Of a DNA stretch of 42,050 nt, positions 23,768-35,210 are shown piece after piece (the stretch's first letter is position 1; each line of letters opens with the position of its first letter). A model generated the notes under the pieces. It worked only from the letters and a program-made list of their open reading frames with translations. It was not told the DNA's origin and made no database searches. Source of the stretch: Allopusillimonas ginsengisoli (GTDB taxonomy: Bacteria; Pseudomonadota; Gammaproteobacteria; Burkholderiales; Burkholderiaceae_B); assembly GCF_004153455.1 (NCBI RefSeq), contig NZ_SDQE01000019.1, positions 1 through 42,050 on the forward strand, read 5' to 3'. A program made the position numbers and the translations under genes.

Positions 23768-24688
23768 TCAGTGCCTGTGCACTGGGAACAGCCCTTGGGG
23801 CTTGATGGCCAGCACGGCTGCCATCAGCAGATAGATCATCATCGAGGCCAAAGCGGGCCCTGCGATGTCTGCCGCACTGCGCTCGAACATCGTACGCAGG
23901 ATGGAGGGAAGCAGCGTGCGGCCCAGCGTGTCGACCACACCGACGATCAATGAGGCATAAAAGGCGCCACGGATGGAGCCGATGCCGCCAATCACAATAA
24001 CCACCATGGTCAGGATAAGGATGGGTTCACCCATGCCTGCCTGGACGGACATGATGGGTCCCGCCAGCAAGCCGGCCAGTCCAGCCAGTACGGCGCCCAG
24101 CGCGAACAGCATGGCATTGAGCAGGGCTATATTGACGCCCAGCACACCGACCATGGTACGGTTGGTGGCGCCGGCCCGTATCAACATGCCGATGCGAGTG
24201 CGGTGAATCAGCAGATAGCAGCCCAGTGCGGTCAGCAGGCCTGACGCGATAATGAGCAGACGAAAGGCCGGGTAACGTACGCCGAACAGGTTGACGGCGC
24301 CGATCAGCGATTCGGGCACTTCCATGTAAAAGGGCGAAGGGCCCCATATCATCCTGGCCAGCTCATTGAAGAAGAGAATGAGGCCGAACGTCGCCAGCAC
24401 CTGATCCAGGTGGTCACGCTGATATAGCTTGCGCAGCGCAATCCAGTTCACGGCAAGCCCCAGCGCAATCATGGCGGGCACCAGCAGAATGGCCGCCAGC
24501 AGGAATGATCCGGTGTAGTTGTACAGGCTGGCGGCGAAGAACGCCCCCATCATGTACATGGAGCCGTGCGCCAGGTTTACGAAATTCATGATGCCAAAGA
24601 CCAGTGTCAGGCCGGCAGCCATGAGAAACAGCAGTACACCCAGCTGCAGGCCGTTCAGCGTCTGGATGATGAATAGGGTAAAACTCAA
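23768..24688 (-). CDS. livH: Branched-chain amino acid-type ABC transporter permease (LivH)
   Basis: The partner permease, 306 aa, with about eight to nine membrane segments. Seen: QTLNGLQLGVLLFLMAAGLTLVFGIMNFVNLAHGS (two adjoining conserved motifs, residues about 9-43), the cytoplasmic loop RTRIGMLIRAGATNRTMVGVLGVN, and GGIGSIRGAFYASLIVG near the C-terminus. The final KPQGLFP is typical for LivH. It lies 57 nt downstream of the binding-protein gene. Confidence 0.94.
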   Translation of the reverse strand: MSFTLFIIQTLNGLQLGVLLFLMAAGLTLVFGIMNFVNLAHGSMYMMGAFFAASLYNYTGSFLLAAILLVPAMIALGLAVNWIALRKLYQRDHLDQVLATFGLILFFNELARMIWGPSPFYMEVPESLIGAVNLFGVRYPAFRLLIIASGLLTALGCYLLIHRTRIGMLIRAGATNRTMVGVLGVNIALLNAMLFALGAVLAGLAGLLAGPIMSVQAGMGEPILILTMVVIVIGGIGSIRGAFYASLIVGVVDTLGRTLLPSILRTMFERSAADIAGPALASMMIYLLMAAVLAIKPQGLFPVHRH

Positions 24689-24745
24689 GCGCGTCTCCGC
24701 AATGTGTTGGGCGGCCGCCCCGCGCGGCCGCCAGCACTGACTGTG

Positions 24746-25945
24746 CTATTTCATGTCGCATTGCGCCGCGAAGTTGGCGCGGGTCTTGATCTGAATGGGC
24801 GTGGATGCTTCCAGGGCGGCGCCGTCCGGCCCCTTCACAACGTCCACACGATAGAACGGCGCATCGGGGAACTGATTGGAGTCAAAGGTGAAATCACCAC
24901 GCACGGAGTCGAAGTCTGCCGCTTTCAGGGCATCGCGGAAGGCCTGCTTGTCGTCCAGCTTGCCCTGGACTTTGGCCAGCGCCGAGCCGATCAGGTTGGC
25001 GGCGTCGTAGGATTGGGCGGCATACATCGACGGCTGACGCTTGTAGGCTTTGACGAAGGCATCGACAAACTGCTTGTTCTGGGCGTTATCCAGATTGGGC
25101 GCATAGGGGGCGCTGGTGATGGCCCCGACGGCGAGCGACTTGAGCGCGGGCAAGGTGGAACCATCGATGGTGGACACTGAAATCAGCGGCAGCGTGCCCA
25201 GCAGGCCGGCCTGGCGATACTGCTTGACGAAATTCACACCCATGCCGCCAGGGTAGAACACATAGACGGCATCCGGCGAGGCAGCCTGTAGCTGGGCAAT
25301 CTCGGCCGAGTAGTCCGGCTGATTGACCTGTGTGTAGACCTCGTCGATGATATTGCCGGTGTAGTCACGCTTGAAGCCTGACACAGCATCGCGACCAGCC
25401 TGATAGTTGGCTGCCATGACATACATGTTCTTGTAGCCCAGGTCGGTGGCAAGCTGGCCACCGGCCTCGTGCAACATATCGTTGTCCCAGGAGGTGGAGA
25501 AGAAATACGGCGAGCACTCTTTGCCGGCAATGGGGGCGGGGCCTGCGTTGGAGCCTATCAGAAAGACTTCGGATTCGGTGATGGGCTTGTGGATCGCCAT
25601 CATCACGTTGGAGAACGTCACCCCGGTAATAATGGGTACATGCTCGCTCTTGAGCAAGCGGGTGGCTGCCTGGACGCCGATATCCGGCTTGAGCTGGTCG
25701 TCTTCACGGATGACTTCGACAGGCACGCCGCCCAGCTTGCCGTCATTTTGCTGGATGGCCAGCATGAAGGCGTCGTATTGATCCTGGCCCAATGCGCCGC
25801 CAGGGCCCGTCATGGTACCGATAAACCCGATCTTGACGGGCTCTTGCGCATAGCTTGGGGCCGCGCCCAGAGCACCGCACAACAGAGCCATGGTAAGGCT
25901 ATGGCGCAGCAGCCGGCGCCGCGCAGTGGAGGTGGCGTGTGTCAT
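24746..25945 (-). CDS. ABC transporter periplasmic substrate-binding protein (LivJ/LivK type)
   Basis: Periplasmic type I binding protein feeding the LivHMGF-like system. From the ATG at 25945 (with AGGAGA upstream) the product is 399 aa. An N-terminal signal has basic RRRLLRHS, then LTMALLCGALGAAPSYAQE, with likely cleavage after SYA. The mature part starts VKIGFIGTMTGPGGALGQD, the canonical opening of the family, and later has VYVFYPGGMGVNFVKQYRQAGL. Binding proteins of this family take branched-chain or aromatic amino acids, amides, urea or aromatic acids; the ligand cannot be fixed. First gene of the five-gene minus-strand operon. Confidence 0.92.
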   Translation of the reverse strand: MTHATSTARRRLLRHSLTMALLCGALGAAPSYAQEPVKIGFIGTMTGPGGALGQDQYDAFMLAIQQNDGKLGGVPVEVIREDDQLKPDIGVQAATRLLKSEHVPIITGVTFSNVMMAIHKPITESEVFLIGSNAGPAPIAGKECSPYFFSTSWDNDMLHEAGGQLATDLGYKNMYVMAANYQAGRDAVSGFKRDYTGNIIDEVYTQVNQPDYSAEIAQLQAASPDAVYVFYPGGMGVNFVKQYRQAGLLGTLPLISVSTIDGSTLPALKSLAVGAITSAPYAPNLDNAQNKQFVDAFVKAYKRQPSMYAAQSYDAANLIGSALAKVQGKLDDKQAFRDALKAADFDSVRGDFTFDSNQFPDAPFYRVDVVKGPDGAALEASTPIQIKTRANFAAQCDMK

Positions 25946-26000
25946 GTTGTCTCCTGTTCGCACCAGTTCATGCGAAGTCTCTTTGCTTGTTGGGTTGGTT

Positions 26001-26027
26001 AGTATAAGGCCGTTGCGCCCGCATCAA
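26001..26027 (-). promoter_or_regulatory. Possible sigma-70 promoter of the liv-type operon
   Basis: Read on the minus strand: TTGATG (26027-26022), 15 nt, then TATACT (26006-26001), about 55 nt before the binding-protein start. The boxes are good but the spacing is shorter than the ideal 17. No other promoter-like pair is as good in the 240-nt gap to yidC. Confidence 0.35.
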
Positions 26028-26107
26028 GCCTTCGCGACAGCAACATTCGGCTAGACGCTAAATTACATTAAGCCTAAAGCTTTTGCTATCGGGAATAACC
26101 CAATGAG

Positions 26108-26141
26108 AAGAGCCCTTCATGTTATTGCATGAAGGGCTCTT
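26108..26141. terminator. Perfect 14-bp hairpin after yidC
   Basis: AAGAGCCCTTCATG (26108-26121) and CATGAAGGGCTCTT (26128-26141) with loop TTATTG. It lies 48 nt beyond the yidC stop, between yidC and the liv-type operon. No clear U-run on either side, so termination efficiency is uncertain. Confidence 0.6.
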
Positions 26142-26188
26142 GGTGGAACAGGCGACGGCCAGGCCGCTGGCCGGTGTCGCGCAGGCGC

Positions 26189-27886
26189 TCAACGGGCCGC
26201 GGCGGCGGTTTCCTTGTCGAGCTTATGCATGATGTAGCGCTGCTGTGCAATGGATACGGCGTTGTTGACACACCAGTACAGCACCAGGCCGGCCGGGAAG
26301 AAGAACATCATGCCGCCAAAGACCAGTGGCATGATCATCATGATCTTGGCCTGGGTCGGATCGGGTGGTGTCGGGTTCAGCTTGATCTGCAGGAACATCG
26401 TCGCCATCATGATGGCCGGCAGAATGAACCACGGGTCACGCACAGACAGGTCGTGGATCCAGAGTATCCAGGGGGCGCCGCGCATCTCGACACTGCCCAG
26501 CAACACCCAGTACAAGGAAATGAATACGGGAATCTGCACCACCATGGGCAGGCAGCCACCCAGCGGGTTGATTTTTTCGGTGCGGTACATCTCCATCATG
26601 GCCGCGTTGAGCTTGGCCTTGTCGTCGCCGAATTTGTCGCGCAGGGCCTTCATGCGCGGGCCAACCTGCTTCATCTTGGCCATCGAGCGATAGCTGGCGG
26701 CCGACAGCGGGTAGAACACAAGCTTGATCAGCAGCGTGAGTACGACAATGGTCCAGCCCCAGTTGCCCAGCACGCTGTGTATCCAGGTCATGATTTTGAA
26801 CAGGGGCTTGGCAATAATGGTTAGCCAACCATAGTCGACCACCAGCTCCAGCCCAGGCGCGAGGGCGCTCATGGCCTTCTGGTCCTGCGGGCCAACCCAC
26901 AGATGGGAATCGACCGTTACATTCTGGCCGGGCTGCAGGGTGCCCATCGACTCGATGCTGCGGATGGCATAAAGATTGTTGGACAGGTGCAACGCTTCGT
27001 TGTGGCGCACGGTGCCCTCGGGCGGCACCCAGGCGGTGGCGAAGTAGTGCTGCACCATGCCTATCCAGCCATTGTCCGCCTGCTTGGTATAGCTGGCTTT
27101 GCCCTTGTCGATATCCTTGAAGGCGACTTTCTGGAACTTGTCGTCTGCCGAATACAGGGCGGCGCCGGTAAAGGTGCGGTAGAACGGAGAGGAGTCGCCT
27201 GGTTCGCTGTCGTCGCGCGTGAGCTGCAGATACAGCGAGGGCGACACAGGCGCGGCGCCTTGGTTGAAGACGTCGTGGCGCACGTCGATGTCATAGCGGC
27301 CACGGTGCAGGGTGTAGGTCTTGACGACCTTGACGTTGCCAGACTGCGCTTCGAAGATCACGTCCAGCTTGTCGCCAGTGAGCGAACGTTCGGTGGACAC
27401 CAGCTTGAACGGCGTCAGGTGCGTGGGGAAGCTTTCGCCGGCAGGCGCGCCGACGATGCCGCTTTGTGCCAGATAGGTCGACGTTGCGGAGTCGTCCAGC
27501 AAGACCATGGGCTGGCCGTTGTTGTCGGTGTCCGAATAGTGCAACAGCTCGGCTCGCACAAGCTGGGCGCCCTGCGTGTCGAATGTCAGGTTATAGACAT
27601 CGGTGCTGATGTGGATCTTTTCGGAGGTGGCGGCAGGCTGGCTGTTGTCTGGCACATGCGCATCGCCCGCAGTCTGGGCGGCGCGGGGTTGCGCTTGCTG
27701 AACCGCAGCGGGAATGCTGGTGTCTGCCGCCGGCTGCGCAGGGGATGCGTTGTTGGCATCAGCTTGTTGGGCAGCAGGCGTGGGGCCGAAAAGCGAGGCC
27801 TTGCCGTTGTGCACCTGCCAGTTGTTCCACAGCAGCAAGAGCGAGAGAGAAAAAATCATCCAGAGGATGGTACGTCGGATGTCCAT
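26189..27886 (-). CDS. yidC: Membrane protein insertase YidC
   Basis: YidC inserts and folds inner-membrane proteins, alone or with SecYEG. The 565-aa product has the N-terminal membrane anchor (MDIRRTILWMIFSLSLLLLWNNW), an Ala/Gln-rich linker at about residues 35-90, a large periplasmic domain, and the C-terminal conserved core. The core has WTIVVLTLLIKLVFYPLSAASYRSMAKM and GCLPMVVQIPVFISLYWVLL. The core loop contains the conserved positively charged residues, and the last helices include FFFPAGLVLYWCVNN. Length and motifs are typical of Gram-negative YidC. It is downstream of yidD on the same strand. mnmE, commonly next, is displaced. Confidence 0.97.
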   Translation of the reverse strand: MDIRRTILWMIFSLSLLLLWNNWQVHNGKASLFGPTPAAQQADANNASPAQPAADTSIPAAVQQAQPRAAQTAGDAHVPDNSQPAATSEKIHISTDVYNLTFDTQGAQLVRAELLHYSDTDNNGQPMVLLDDSATSTYLAQSGIVGAPAGESFPTHLTPFKLVSTERSLTGDKLDVIFEAQSGNVKVVKTYTLHRGRYDIDVRHDVFNQGAAPVSPSLYLQLTRDDSEPGDSSPFYRTFTGAALYSADDKFQKVAFKDIDKGKASYTKQADNGWIGMVQHYFATAWVPPEGTVRHNEALHLSNNLYAIRSIESMGTLQPGQNVTVDSHLWVGPQDQKAMSALAPGLELVVDYGWLTIIAKPLFKIMTWIHSVLGNWGWTIVVLTLLIKLVFYPLSAASYRSMAKMKQVGPRMKALRDKFGDDKAKLNAAMMEMYRTEKINPLGGCLPMVVQIPVFISLYWVLLGSVEMRGAPWILWIHDLSVRDPWFILPAIMMATMFLQIKLNPTPPDPTQAKIMMIMPLVFGGMMFFFPAGLVLYWCVNNAVSIAQQRYIMHKLDKETAAAAR

Positions 27887-28010
27887 AGCGCCTGTTTCGA
27901 GTTGAAGCCGAGCAAAAGCTCAACAGTTTAACGTAGCTCAGCTGAATCCAGATTGAGCGTAAGCGGAGCGAATAAACCGGTGCAGTCTTATCCCGCTTTC
28001 TGGCGGGATT

Positions 28011-28292
28011 TCAGGGCTGCTCCGGTGGATGCGGCGTGGCCGGACTGGCTGCACTGGCCCGGCCTGTGTTGCTGCGTGCTGGCGGTACGGGATCATGCCC
28101 GCCCCGGCACCATGGGTGGCAGCGCCCGATGCGGCACACGCCCAGGTACAGGCCCTTGGCGGCCCCATGCGTTTCTATGGCCTCTATCGTGTAGGCCGAA
28201 CAGGTGGGTGTGAACCTGCATCCGTGGCCAACCCAGGGGCTCAGAAAGTACCGGTAGAACCGGATGGGAGCGATGAGAAGTGCGCGTATCAT
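28011..28292 (-). CDS. yidD: Membrane protein insertion efficiency factor YidD
   Basis: A small membrane-associated protein of 93 aa that assists membrane protein insertion. The conserved block runs from [23 protein letters not shown] through [32 protein letters not shown], with the family cysteines all present. The ATG at 28292-28290 overlaps the rnpA stop (ATGA), so translation is coupled. The last 25 or so residues (Pro/Ala-rich) are a variable tail. A longer upstream extension in frame is a shadow of rnpA and is rejected. Confidence 0.93.
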   Translation of the reverse strand: MIRALLIAPIRFYRYFLSPWVGHGCRFTPTCSAYTIEAIETHGAAKGLYLGVCRIGRCHPWCRGGHDPVPPARSNTGRASAASPATPHPPEQP

Positions 28293-28654
28293 TGCGCCGC
28301 CTTGTCCAGAAGTGCGTCGGCCTCGAGGCGAACCTGCTTTTTGAGCTGGGTCAGCGTGACGGGGCCAATGCGCGAGTGTAGCCTGAAGACGAGGTCGCGT
28401 TCGGGCAGCAGGTGCTTTTTTTGCCGAAATGCCTCGCGCAGCACCCGCTTGATGGCGTTGCGCGTAACGGCGCGCGCGGCAAATCGCTTGGCGATAATGA
28501 GGCCCAGCCGTGAGCCTTGCCCTTCGAGTGCGTCGTTGCCGCGCGGCGTCATGACAACGAACAAAGCCCCTCTGGCAAGCCGCCGGCCCTTCAGGGCCGA
28601 TGCGTACTCGGAGGGGCGATGCAGGCGTGCCGCAGCGGGAAATGTGGCGCGCAT
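28289..28654 (-). CDS. rnpA: Ribonuclease P protein component
   Basis: Protein subunit of RNase P, which matures the 5' ends of tRNAs. From the ATG at 28654 ([21 protein letters not shown]) it is 121 aa. The RNA-binding signature [29 protein letters not shown] (residues about 57-85) is clear; relatives usually have AKKx in place of AKRF. The gene lies 55 nt after rpmH, shares its transcript as usual, and overlaps yidD by 4 bases. Confidence 0.95.
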   Translation of the reverse strand: MRATFPAAARLHRPSEYASALKGRRLARGALFVVMTPRGNDALEGQGSRLGLIIAKRFAARAVTRNAIKRVLREAFRQKKHLLPERDLVFRLHSRIGPVTLTQLKKQVRLEADALLDKAAQ

Positions 28655-28709
28655 CGTAGCGGTAAGGCCAGCGGCGCATGTCCGGCTGGCTGCCCGGGCA
28701 GCGACTGGC

Positions 28710-28844
28710 TTAGACGGCCAGTTGCTTGCGGCCCTTGGCACGGCGCGCATTGATAACGGCACGGCCGCCGCGGGTTTTCATGCGGACACGAAAACCGTGA
28801 GTGCGCTTGCGGCGGGTAACTGAAGGTTGGAATGTGCGTTTCAT
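28710..28844 (-). CDS. rpmH: 50S ribosomal protein L34
   Basis: The 44-aa product starts [20 protein letters not shown] and ends [12 protein letters not shown], a textbook L34. It is highly basic, as required for binding 23S rRNA. It heads the rpmH-rnpA-yidD-yidC cluster, divergent from dnaA across a 197-nt spacer, the classic arrangement near bacterial origins. Confidence 0.98.
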   Translation of the reverse strand: MKRTFQPSVTRRKRTHGFRVRMKTRGGRAVINARRAKGRKQLAV

Positions 28845-29041
28845 GGTTGATCCAGATTAAAAGAACGGCCCGCAGCGTATATTCGGCGCTGCCCCGGCGG
28901 GTTGAAAATTCGGTGTCAAGCCCGCCATTTCATCAAATTTTTATAGTTTAGTCAAATGGTTAGCACAGAATAACGTGCAGTTTCATATTCAGGCTTGTGG
29001 ATAACTAGGGCCTCGACAGGGTAGAATCGAGGTTTACCGAA
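28845..29041. other. rpmH-dnaA intergenic region with one consensus DnaA box (origin-proximal)
   Basis: The 197-nt spacer holds an AT-rich stretch at 28930-28975 and a perfect DnaA box, TGTGGATAA at 28996-29004 (TTATCCACA on the minus strand), 37 nt upstream of the dnaA start. One box fits dnaA autoregulation. A full oriC normally has several clustered boxes, which I do not see here, so the replication origin may lie elsewhere nearby. Confidence 0.65.
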
Positions 29042-30469
29042 GTGACCGATATGAAAGATTTCTGGCAGACCTGCGTCCAGCGTCTGGAGCAGGACCTACC
29101 TCCGCAACAAATTAGCGCCTGGATACGCCCTCTTGTACCCGTTGCGTTCGATGAAGCGCAGGCGGTGCTGCGGGTGTCTGCGCCCAATCGGTTCAAGCTC
29201 GATTGGGTGCGCAAGAACTTCTCGCACGAAATCGAGCGCCTGGCGTCCGAGTGGTACGAACGGCCCGTGCAGGTTTCGTTCGAGCTGGCCAGTGCGTCCG
29301 GCGGCATCCATCGTGGCGCCGCCCCCACGCGGTCCGGCGCCGCGCCGCTGTCCGTTGGCTCGCCCCCTGCACCGGTGTCTGCGCCTGCTGTGGCCAACCC
29401 GGGCGCCGCTGCCGCGGCCAACGCGGCGGCCGAAGCGGCCAATGACCGTTCCCGGCTCAATACCGACCTGACCTTCAAGAACTTCGTCACCGGCAAGGCC
29501 AATCAGCTCGCGCGCGCTGCTGCGCTGCAGGTCGCCGAAAACCCCGGCGTGTCCTACAACCCGCTCTTCTTGTACGGCGGCGTGGGCCTGGGCAAAACCC
29601 ACCTGATCCACGCCATTGGGAATGCGCTGGTCGCCAATGGCACTGGCAAGCGTGTGCGCTACGTGCACGCCGACCAGTACGTCTCCGATGTGGTCAAGGC
29701 CTATCAGCGCAAGGCCTTCGACGAATTCAAGCGTTATTACCATTCGCTGGATCTGCTGCTCATTGACGATATCCAGTTTTTCGCCGGCAAGAACCGTACC
29801 CAGGAAGAATTCTTCTACGCGTTCGAGGCGATGGTGGCTCAGCGCAAGCAGATCATCATCACGTCGGATACGTATCCCAAAGAGCTGTCCAACATCGACA
29901 GCCGCCTGATCTCGCGTTTCGATTCCGGCCTCACGGTAGCCATTGAGCCGCCCGAGCTCGAGATGCGCGTGGCCATTCTGCTGCACAAGGCCTCATCAGA
30001 AGGCGTCAGCATGCCCGAGGAAGTCGCCTTCTTCATTGCCAAGCATCTGCGCAGCAACGTGCGCGAGCTCGAGGGCGCGCTGCGCAAGGTGTCCGCCTAC
30101 GCGCGCTTTCATGGCCGCGAAGTGCTCACGGTCGATGTATGCAAGGACGCGCTCAAGGATTTGCTGTCGGTCTCTAATGGACAGATCACCGTCGAGAACA
30201 TCCAGAAGACGGTCGCCGACTTCTACAAGATCAAGGTGGCCGATATGTATTCCAAACGCCGGCCCGCCAATATTGCCATGCCCCGCCAGGTCGCCATGTA
30301 CCTGGCCAAGGAGCTTACCCAGAAAAGCCTGCCCGAGATCGGCGATTTATTCGGCGGGCGGGATCACACCACCGTATTGCACGCGGTGCGTAAAATCGCC
30401 AATGCCCGGTCCAAGCAAACCGAGCTTAACCACGCCCTTCACGTACTAGAACAAACCCTGAAAGGATAA
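29042..30469 (+). CDS. dnaA: Chromosomal replication initiator protein DnaA
   Basis: DnaA binds DnaA boxes and opens the origin. The 475-aa product has domain I (residues 1-80, [21 protein letters not shown]), an Ala/Pro-rich linker domain II (about 85-135), and the AAA+ domain with Walker [10 protein letters not shown] (179-187) and Walker [11 protein letters not shown] (238-247). The domain IV DNA-binding signature is [15 protein letters not shown] (about 437-451). The GTG at 29042 has GAGG 9 nt upstream; an ATG 9 nt later (29051) is a possible alternative start. dnaN follows after 2 nt. Confidence 0.97.
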   Translation: MTDMKDFWQTCVQRLEQDLPPQQISAWIRPLVPVAFDEAQAVLRVSAPNRFKLDWVRKNFSHEIERLASEWYERPVQVSFELASASGGIHRGAAPTRSGAAPLSVGSPPAPVSAPAVANPGAAAAANAAAEAANDRSRLNTDLTFKNFVTGKANQLARAAALQVAENPGVSYNPLFLYGGVGLGKTHLIHAIGNALVANGTGKRVRYVHADQYVSDVVKAYQRKAFDEFKRYYHSLDLLLIDDIQFFAGKNRTQEEFFYAFEAMVAQRKQIIITSDTYPKELSNIDSRLISRFDSGLTVAIEPPELEMRVAILLHKASSEGVSMPEEVAFFIAKHLRSNVRELEGALRKVSAYARFHGREVLTVDVCKDALKDLLSVSNGQITVENIQKTVADFYKIKVADMYSKRRPANIAMPRQVAMYLAKELTQKSLPEIGDLFGGRDHTTVLHAVRKIANARSKQTELNHALHVLEQTLKG

Positions 30470-30471
30470 TC

Positions 30472-31581
30472 ATGCAACTCGTACAAGCGACTCGCGATGA
30501 AGTGCTCAAACCGTTGTCGACGGTGGCGGGTATCGTCGAACGTAGGAACACGTTGCCGATACTTGCCAATATCCTGTTGCGCAAGGAAGGCAACAGCGTG
30601 GCTTTCATCGCAACCGACCTTGAAGTCCAGATCACGACGCATGCCGGATTCGGCGTCGGCGACGACAACGAGTCCACCACAGTCGCTGCGCGCAAGCTGC
30701 TCGATATCCTGCGCGCCCTGCCCGACACCTGCGATGTAAAACTGGCTTTGGCCTCGGCCAAGCTTTCGGTGCAGTCCGGCAAAAGCCGGTTCGCCCTGCA
30801 GACCATGCCCGCGCCCGAATTCCCCATTTTGGCCCAGCCCGAAAAATGGGACGTTTCGTTTTCGCTGCCGCAAAAGGCGCTCAAGCATCTGTTCAATTCG
30901 GTGCACTTTGCCATGGCGCAACAGGACATCCGCTACTACCTGAACGGCCTGCTTTTTGTGTTTGAGCCAGGCTTTGTGCGCGCGGTTGCGACCGATGGCC
31001 ACCGCCTTGCCCATAGCGGCACGGCGGTCGAGGGCATCGAGAGCAAGCACGATGTCATCGTGCCGCGCAAGACAGTGCTCGAAATGCAGCGTCTGCTGGC
31101 CGATACCGAAGATCCTGTTTCCATCGATGTGGCCACGGGCCAGATCCGGTTCCGCTTTGGCGATGTCGAGCTGGTCTCCAAGCTGGTCGAAGGCAAATTC
31201 CCCGACTTCACCCGGGTCATTCCCAGCAACTATACGCGCCACTTCTCGGTCAATCGCGACGAGCTGCAGGGAGCACTGCACCGCGCCGCCATTCTCACCA
31301 CCGACAAGCTCAAGGGCGTGCGGGTGCAGTTGTCCGACAACCTGCTCAAGATTTCTTCCTCCAACGCCGAGCAGGAAGAGGCGCAGGAAGAAATCGACAT
31401 CGATTATGCGCACGAGGCGCTCGATGTCGGTTTTAACGTCAGCTACCTGCTCGATGTGCTGGCCAACGTCAAAACCGACAGCGTGCAATGGTCCGTGCAG
31501 CCCGATGTCAATGCGTCCGCGCTCATTACATCGCCCGACGACGACCAGTTCAAATACGTTGTGATGCCGATGCGTATCTAA
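30472..31581 (+). CDS. dnaN: DNA polymerase III subunit beta (sliding clamp)
   Basis: DnaN is the ring-shaped clamp that tethers polymerase III to DNA. The 369-aa product starts MQLVQATRDEVLKPLSTVAGIVERRNTLPILANIL and ends FKYVVMPMRI, both diagnostic. Three-domain length is normal. A motif for clamp opening and partner binding, including the C-terminal MPMR(I/L) end, is intact. It follows dnaA by 2 nt and gyrB comes 95 nt downstream. Confidence 0.97.
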   Translation: MQLVQATRDEVLKPLSTVAGIVERRNTLPILANILLRKEGNSVAFIATDLEVQITTHAGFGVGDDNESTTVAARKLLDILRALPDTCDVKLALASAKLSVQSGKSRFALQTMPAPEFPILAQPEKWDVSFSLPQKALKHLFNSVHFAMAQQDIRYYLNGLLFVFEPGFVRAVATDGHRLAHSGTAVEGIESKHDVIVPRKTVLEMQRLLADTEDPVSIDVATGQIRFRFGDVELVSKLVEGKFPDFTRVIPSNYTRHFSVNRDELQGALHRAAILTTDKLKGVRVQLSDNLLKISSSNAEQEEAQEEIDIDYAHEALDVGFNVSYLLDVLANVKTDSVQWSVQPDVNASALITSPDDDQFKYVVMPMRI

Positions 31582-31661
31582 GGCGTTTCCTGCTTCACGC
31601 GCCACGGGCGCCGGGCCTCCTGTCCGGCGTATCTGTGCAGCCGCCCGTCAGGTTTATATAA

Positions 31662-34127
<2,466 letters not shown>

Positions 34128-34129
34128 GC

Positions 34130-34135
34130 GTGTTG
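34130..34135 (+). repeat. Left flanking direct repeat (GTGTTG), probable target duplication
   Basis: GTGTTG here matches GTGTTG at 40153-40158. With the left end set at 34134 the clean duplication is 4 bp (GTGT); set at 34135 it is 5 bp (GTGTT), the size made by Tn7-type transposases. A one-base loss at the left tip would reconcile both. Confidence 0.55.
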
Positions 34136-34145
34136 TAGGTGAAGG

Positions 34146-34181
34146 CATAAGCTGAGAATTTGAGGCCCATAAGTTGAGAAA
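34146..34181 (+). repeat. Left-end transposase-binding-like repeats L1 and L2
   Basis: CATAAGCTGAGAAT at 34146-34159 and CATAAGTTGAGAAA at 34168-34181; spacing start to start is 22 bp. They face the same way as the terminal repeat and match the CATAANNTGAGAA consensus of the right end. Confidence 0.8.
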
Positions 34182-34247
34182 CTAATGGGTCTCTTGTTTT
34201 TGATTGATGTCTTCCATACTCCTTGAGGTAAGCAAAGGGAATCATAG

Positions 34248-34743
34248 ATGGCTAGCCAAAAACACATTTGCCAAACGAGTCTGCGCTTTATATCTGGAGG
34301 CCAAAACAGGAGCAGATCGGGCTGCACTGGACTTTGCTATCGAGCATGGCTACCCGCATGGTGGCTGGAACCCACGAGGGCGTGAAGCAGAAGATGGCAC
34401 AATTCCACTGAAATACCAACGCACAGAACTGGTTGACGGCGGATATCGCCAACGTAATAAGCATAATGTTGGGGATAGTAATGGCACGTTGGTCATTAAT
34501 ACTGGCGAGCTCGACGGTGGAACCTTGGCAATTCAAGTATTTGCCCAGATGCAGCAGAAGGCGTACTTTCTTGCCCAGGTTGATACCCACTCGCTGGAAT
34601 CTTTGGCGTTGGAGATTGCTGAGTGGCTACGTATCCATAACATTCGAGTGCTCAACGTGGCAGGTCCAAGGGAGAGCAAAAGGCCGGGGATCTATGCCAT
34701 CACGCGTGAGCTGCTAGAGCTTGCCTATGCTGTAAGTAAGTAG
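34248..34743 (+). pseudogene. YpsA-like 'putative molybdenum carrier' protein, frameshifted in its GGQTGADR motif
   Basis: The natural start is the ATG at 34248 (AAAGGGA 8 nt upstream), reading MASQKHICQTSLRFISGGQ. The family motif GGQTGADRAALD then breaks. An extra A in the AAAA run at 34303-34306 (CCAAAACAGG, where CCAAACAGG is expected) shifts the frame, and TGADRAALDFAIEHGYPHGGW continues in the next frame to the TAG at 34741-34743. The remainder is intact: PRGREAEDGTIPLKYQ, VGDSNGTLVINTGELDGGT, VLNVAGPRESKRPGIY. The family (PF12694, Rossmann/SLOG-like fold) is thought to bind nucleotides or cofactors. A start upstream in the second frame (TTG 34204) is an artefact. It could be a sequencing error or a slippage-switched gene. 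Confidence 0.8.
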
Positions 34744-34855
34744 GCTCAAGCAAGCAGGGGAACCGTCCTATACTGGGTACTGAACAACCAATATGGTGAT
34801 TAACCATGTGGCATTGCATGAATGGCAAAATGCCTTACTTCATAGGAGCCCCTGA

Positions 34856-35160
34856 TTGGGCAACGCCCGTTATCGAGAATGGAAAACAGGCGTTACGAAG
34901 TTTGCCACCGTAGATGAATTAACAGAGTTCCTGGATGGGGCTTGGGTCATTAAGGCCAGTCGAGAATGGGTGAGCGACGAGGGCTGGATAGATTGGAGCG
35001 GTGGGGAGTGCCCCCTGAAAGATGGCGATGTAGACGTCTAGTTACGTGGTGGTGACAAGATTTGGCACTAGCAACCCACTCAAGCGGGTGGTACGAGTCA
35101 GTGTTGAAATCATGAGGATGGTTTCGGGGTTGCCTGCGATCCAATAAGGAACTAGTTTAG
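34856..35160 (+). pseudogene. Decayed small phage-type protein with several in-frame stops
   Basis: The frame reads TKFATVDELTEFLDGAWVIKA, then GWIDWSGGECPLKDGDVDV, a stop (35039-35041), and then in the same frame LRGGDKIWH, stop, QPTQAGGTSQC, stop, NHEDGFGVACDPIRN. The pattern W-x-GGECPV...V-V-LRDGD...W-x-HxDxxxDIIAYR is common in small phage and plasmid proteins of unknown role, and the pieces stay in register across the stops. Point mutations (for example TGG to TGA) explain the breaks. The 5' end is unclear; an overlapping frame from the ATG at 34806 may be its shifted start. Similarity is from memory of the pattern, so confidence is modest. Confidence 0.45.
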
Positions 35161-35210
35161 CTCTGTGTCAGTTCCTGAGTAATGGGAATTCATTCATGAA
35201 CGACCTAGCG

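Noticed and set aside
28011-28679. A 222-residue version of YidD
   Set aside because: The first 129 residues are rnpA in another frame; the real start is the ATG at 28292 that overlaps the rnpA stop.
28845-29041. Complete oriC
   Set aside because: Only one consensus DnaA box is seen, so I call it an origin-proximal regulatory region and not an origin.
34204-34247. TTG start for the YpsA-like gene
   Set aside because: The residues it would add are unlike the family. The ATG at 34248 in the other frame gives the expected LRFISGGQ N-terminus, which exposes the frameshift.
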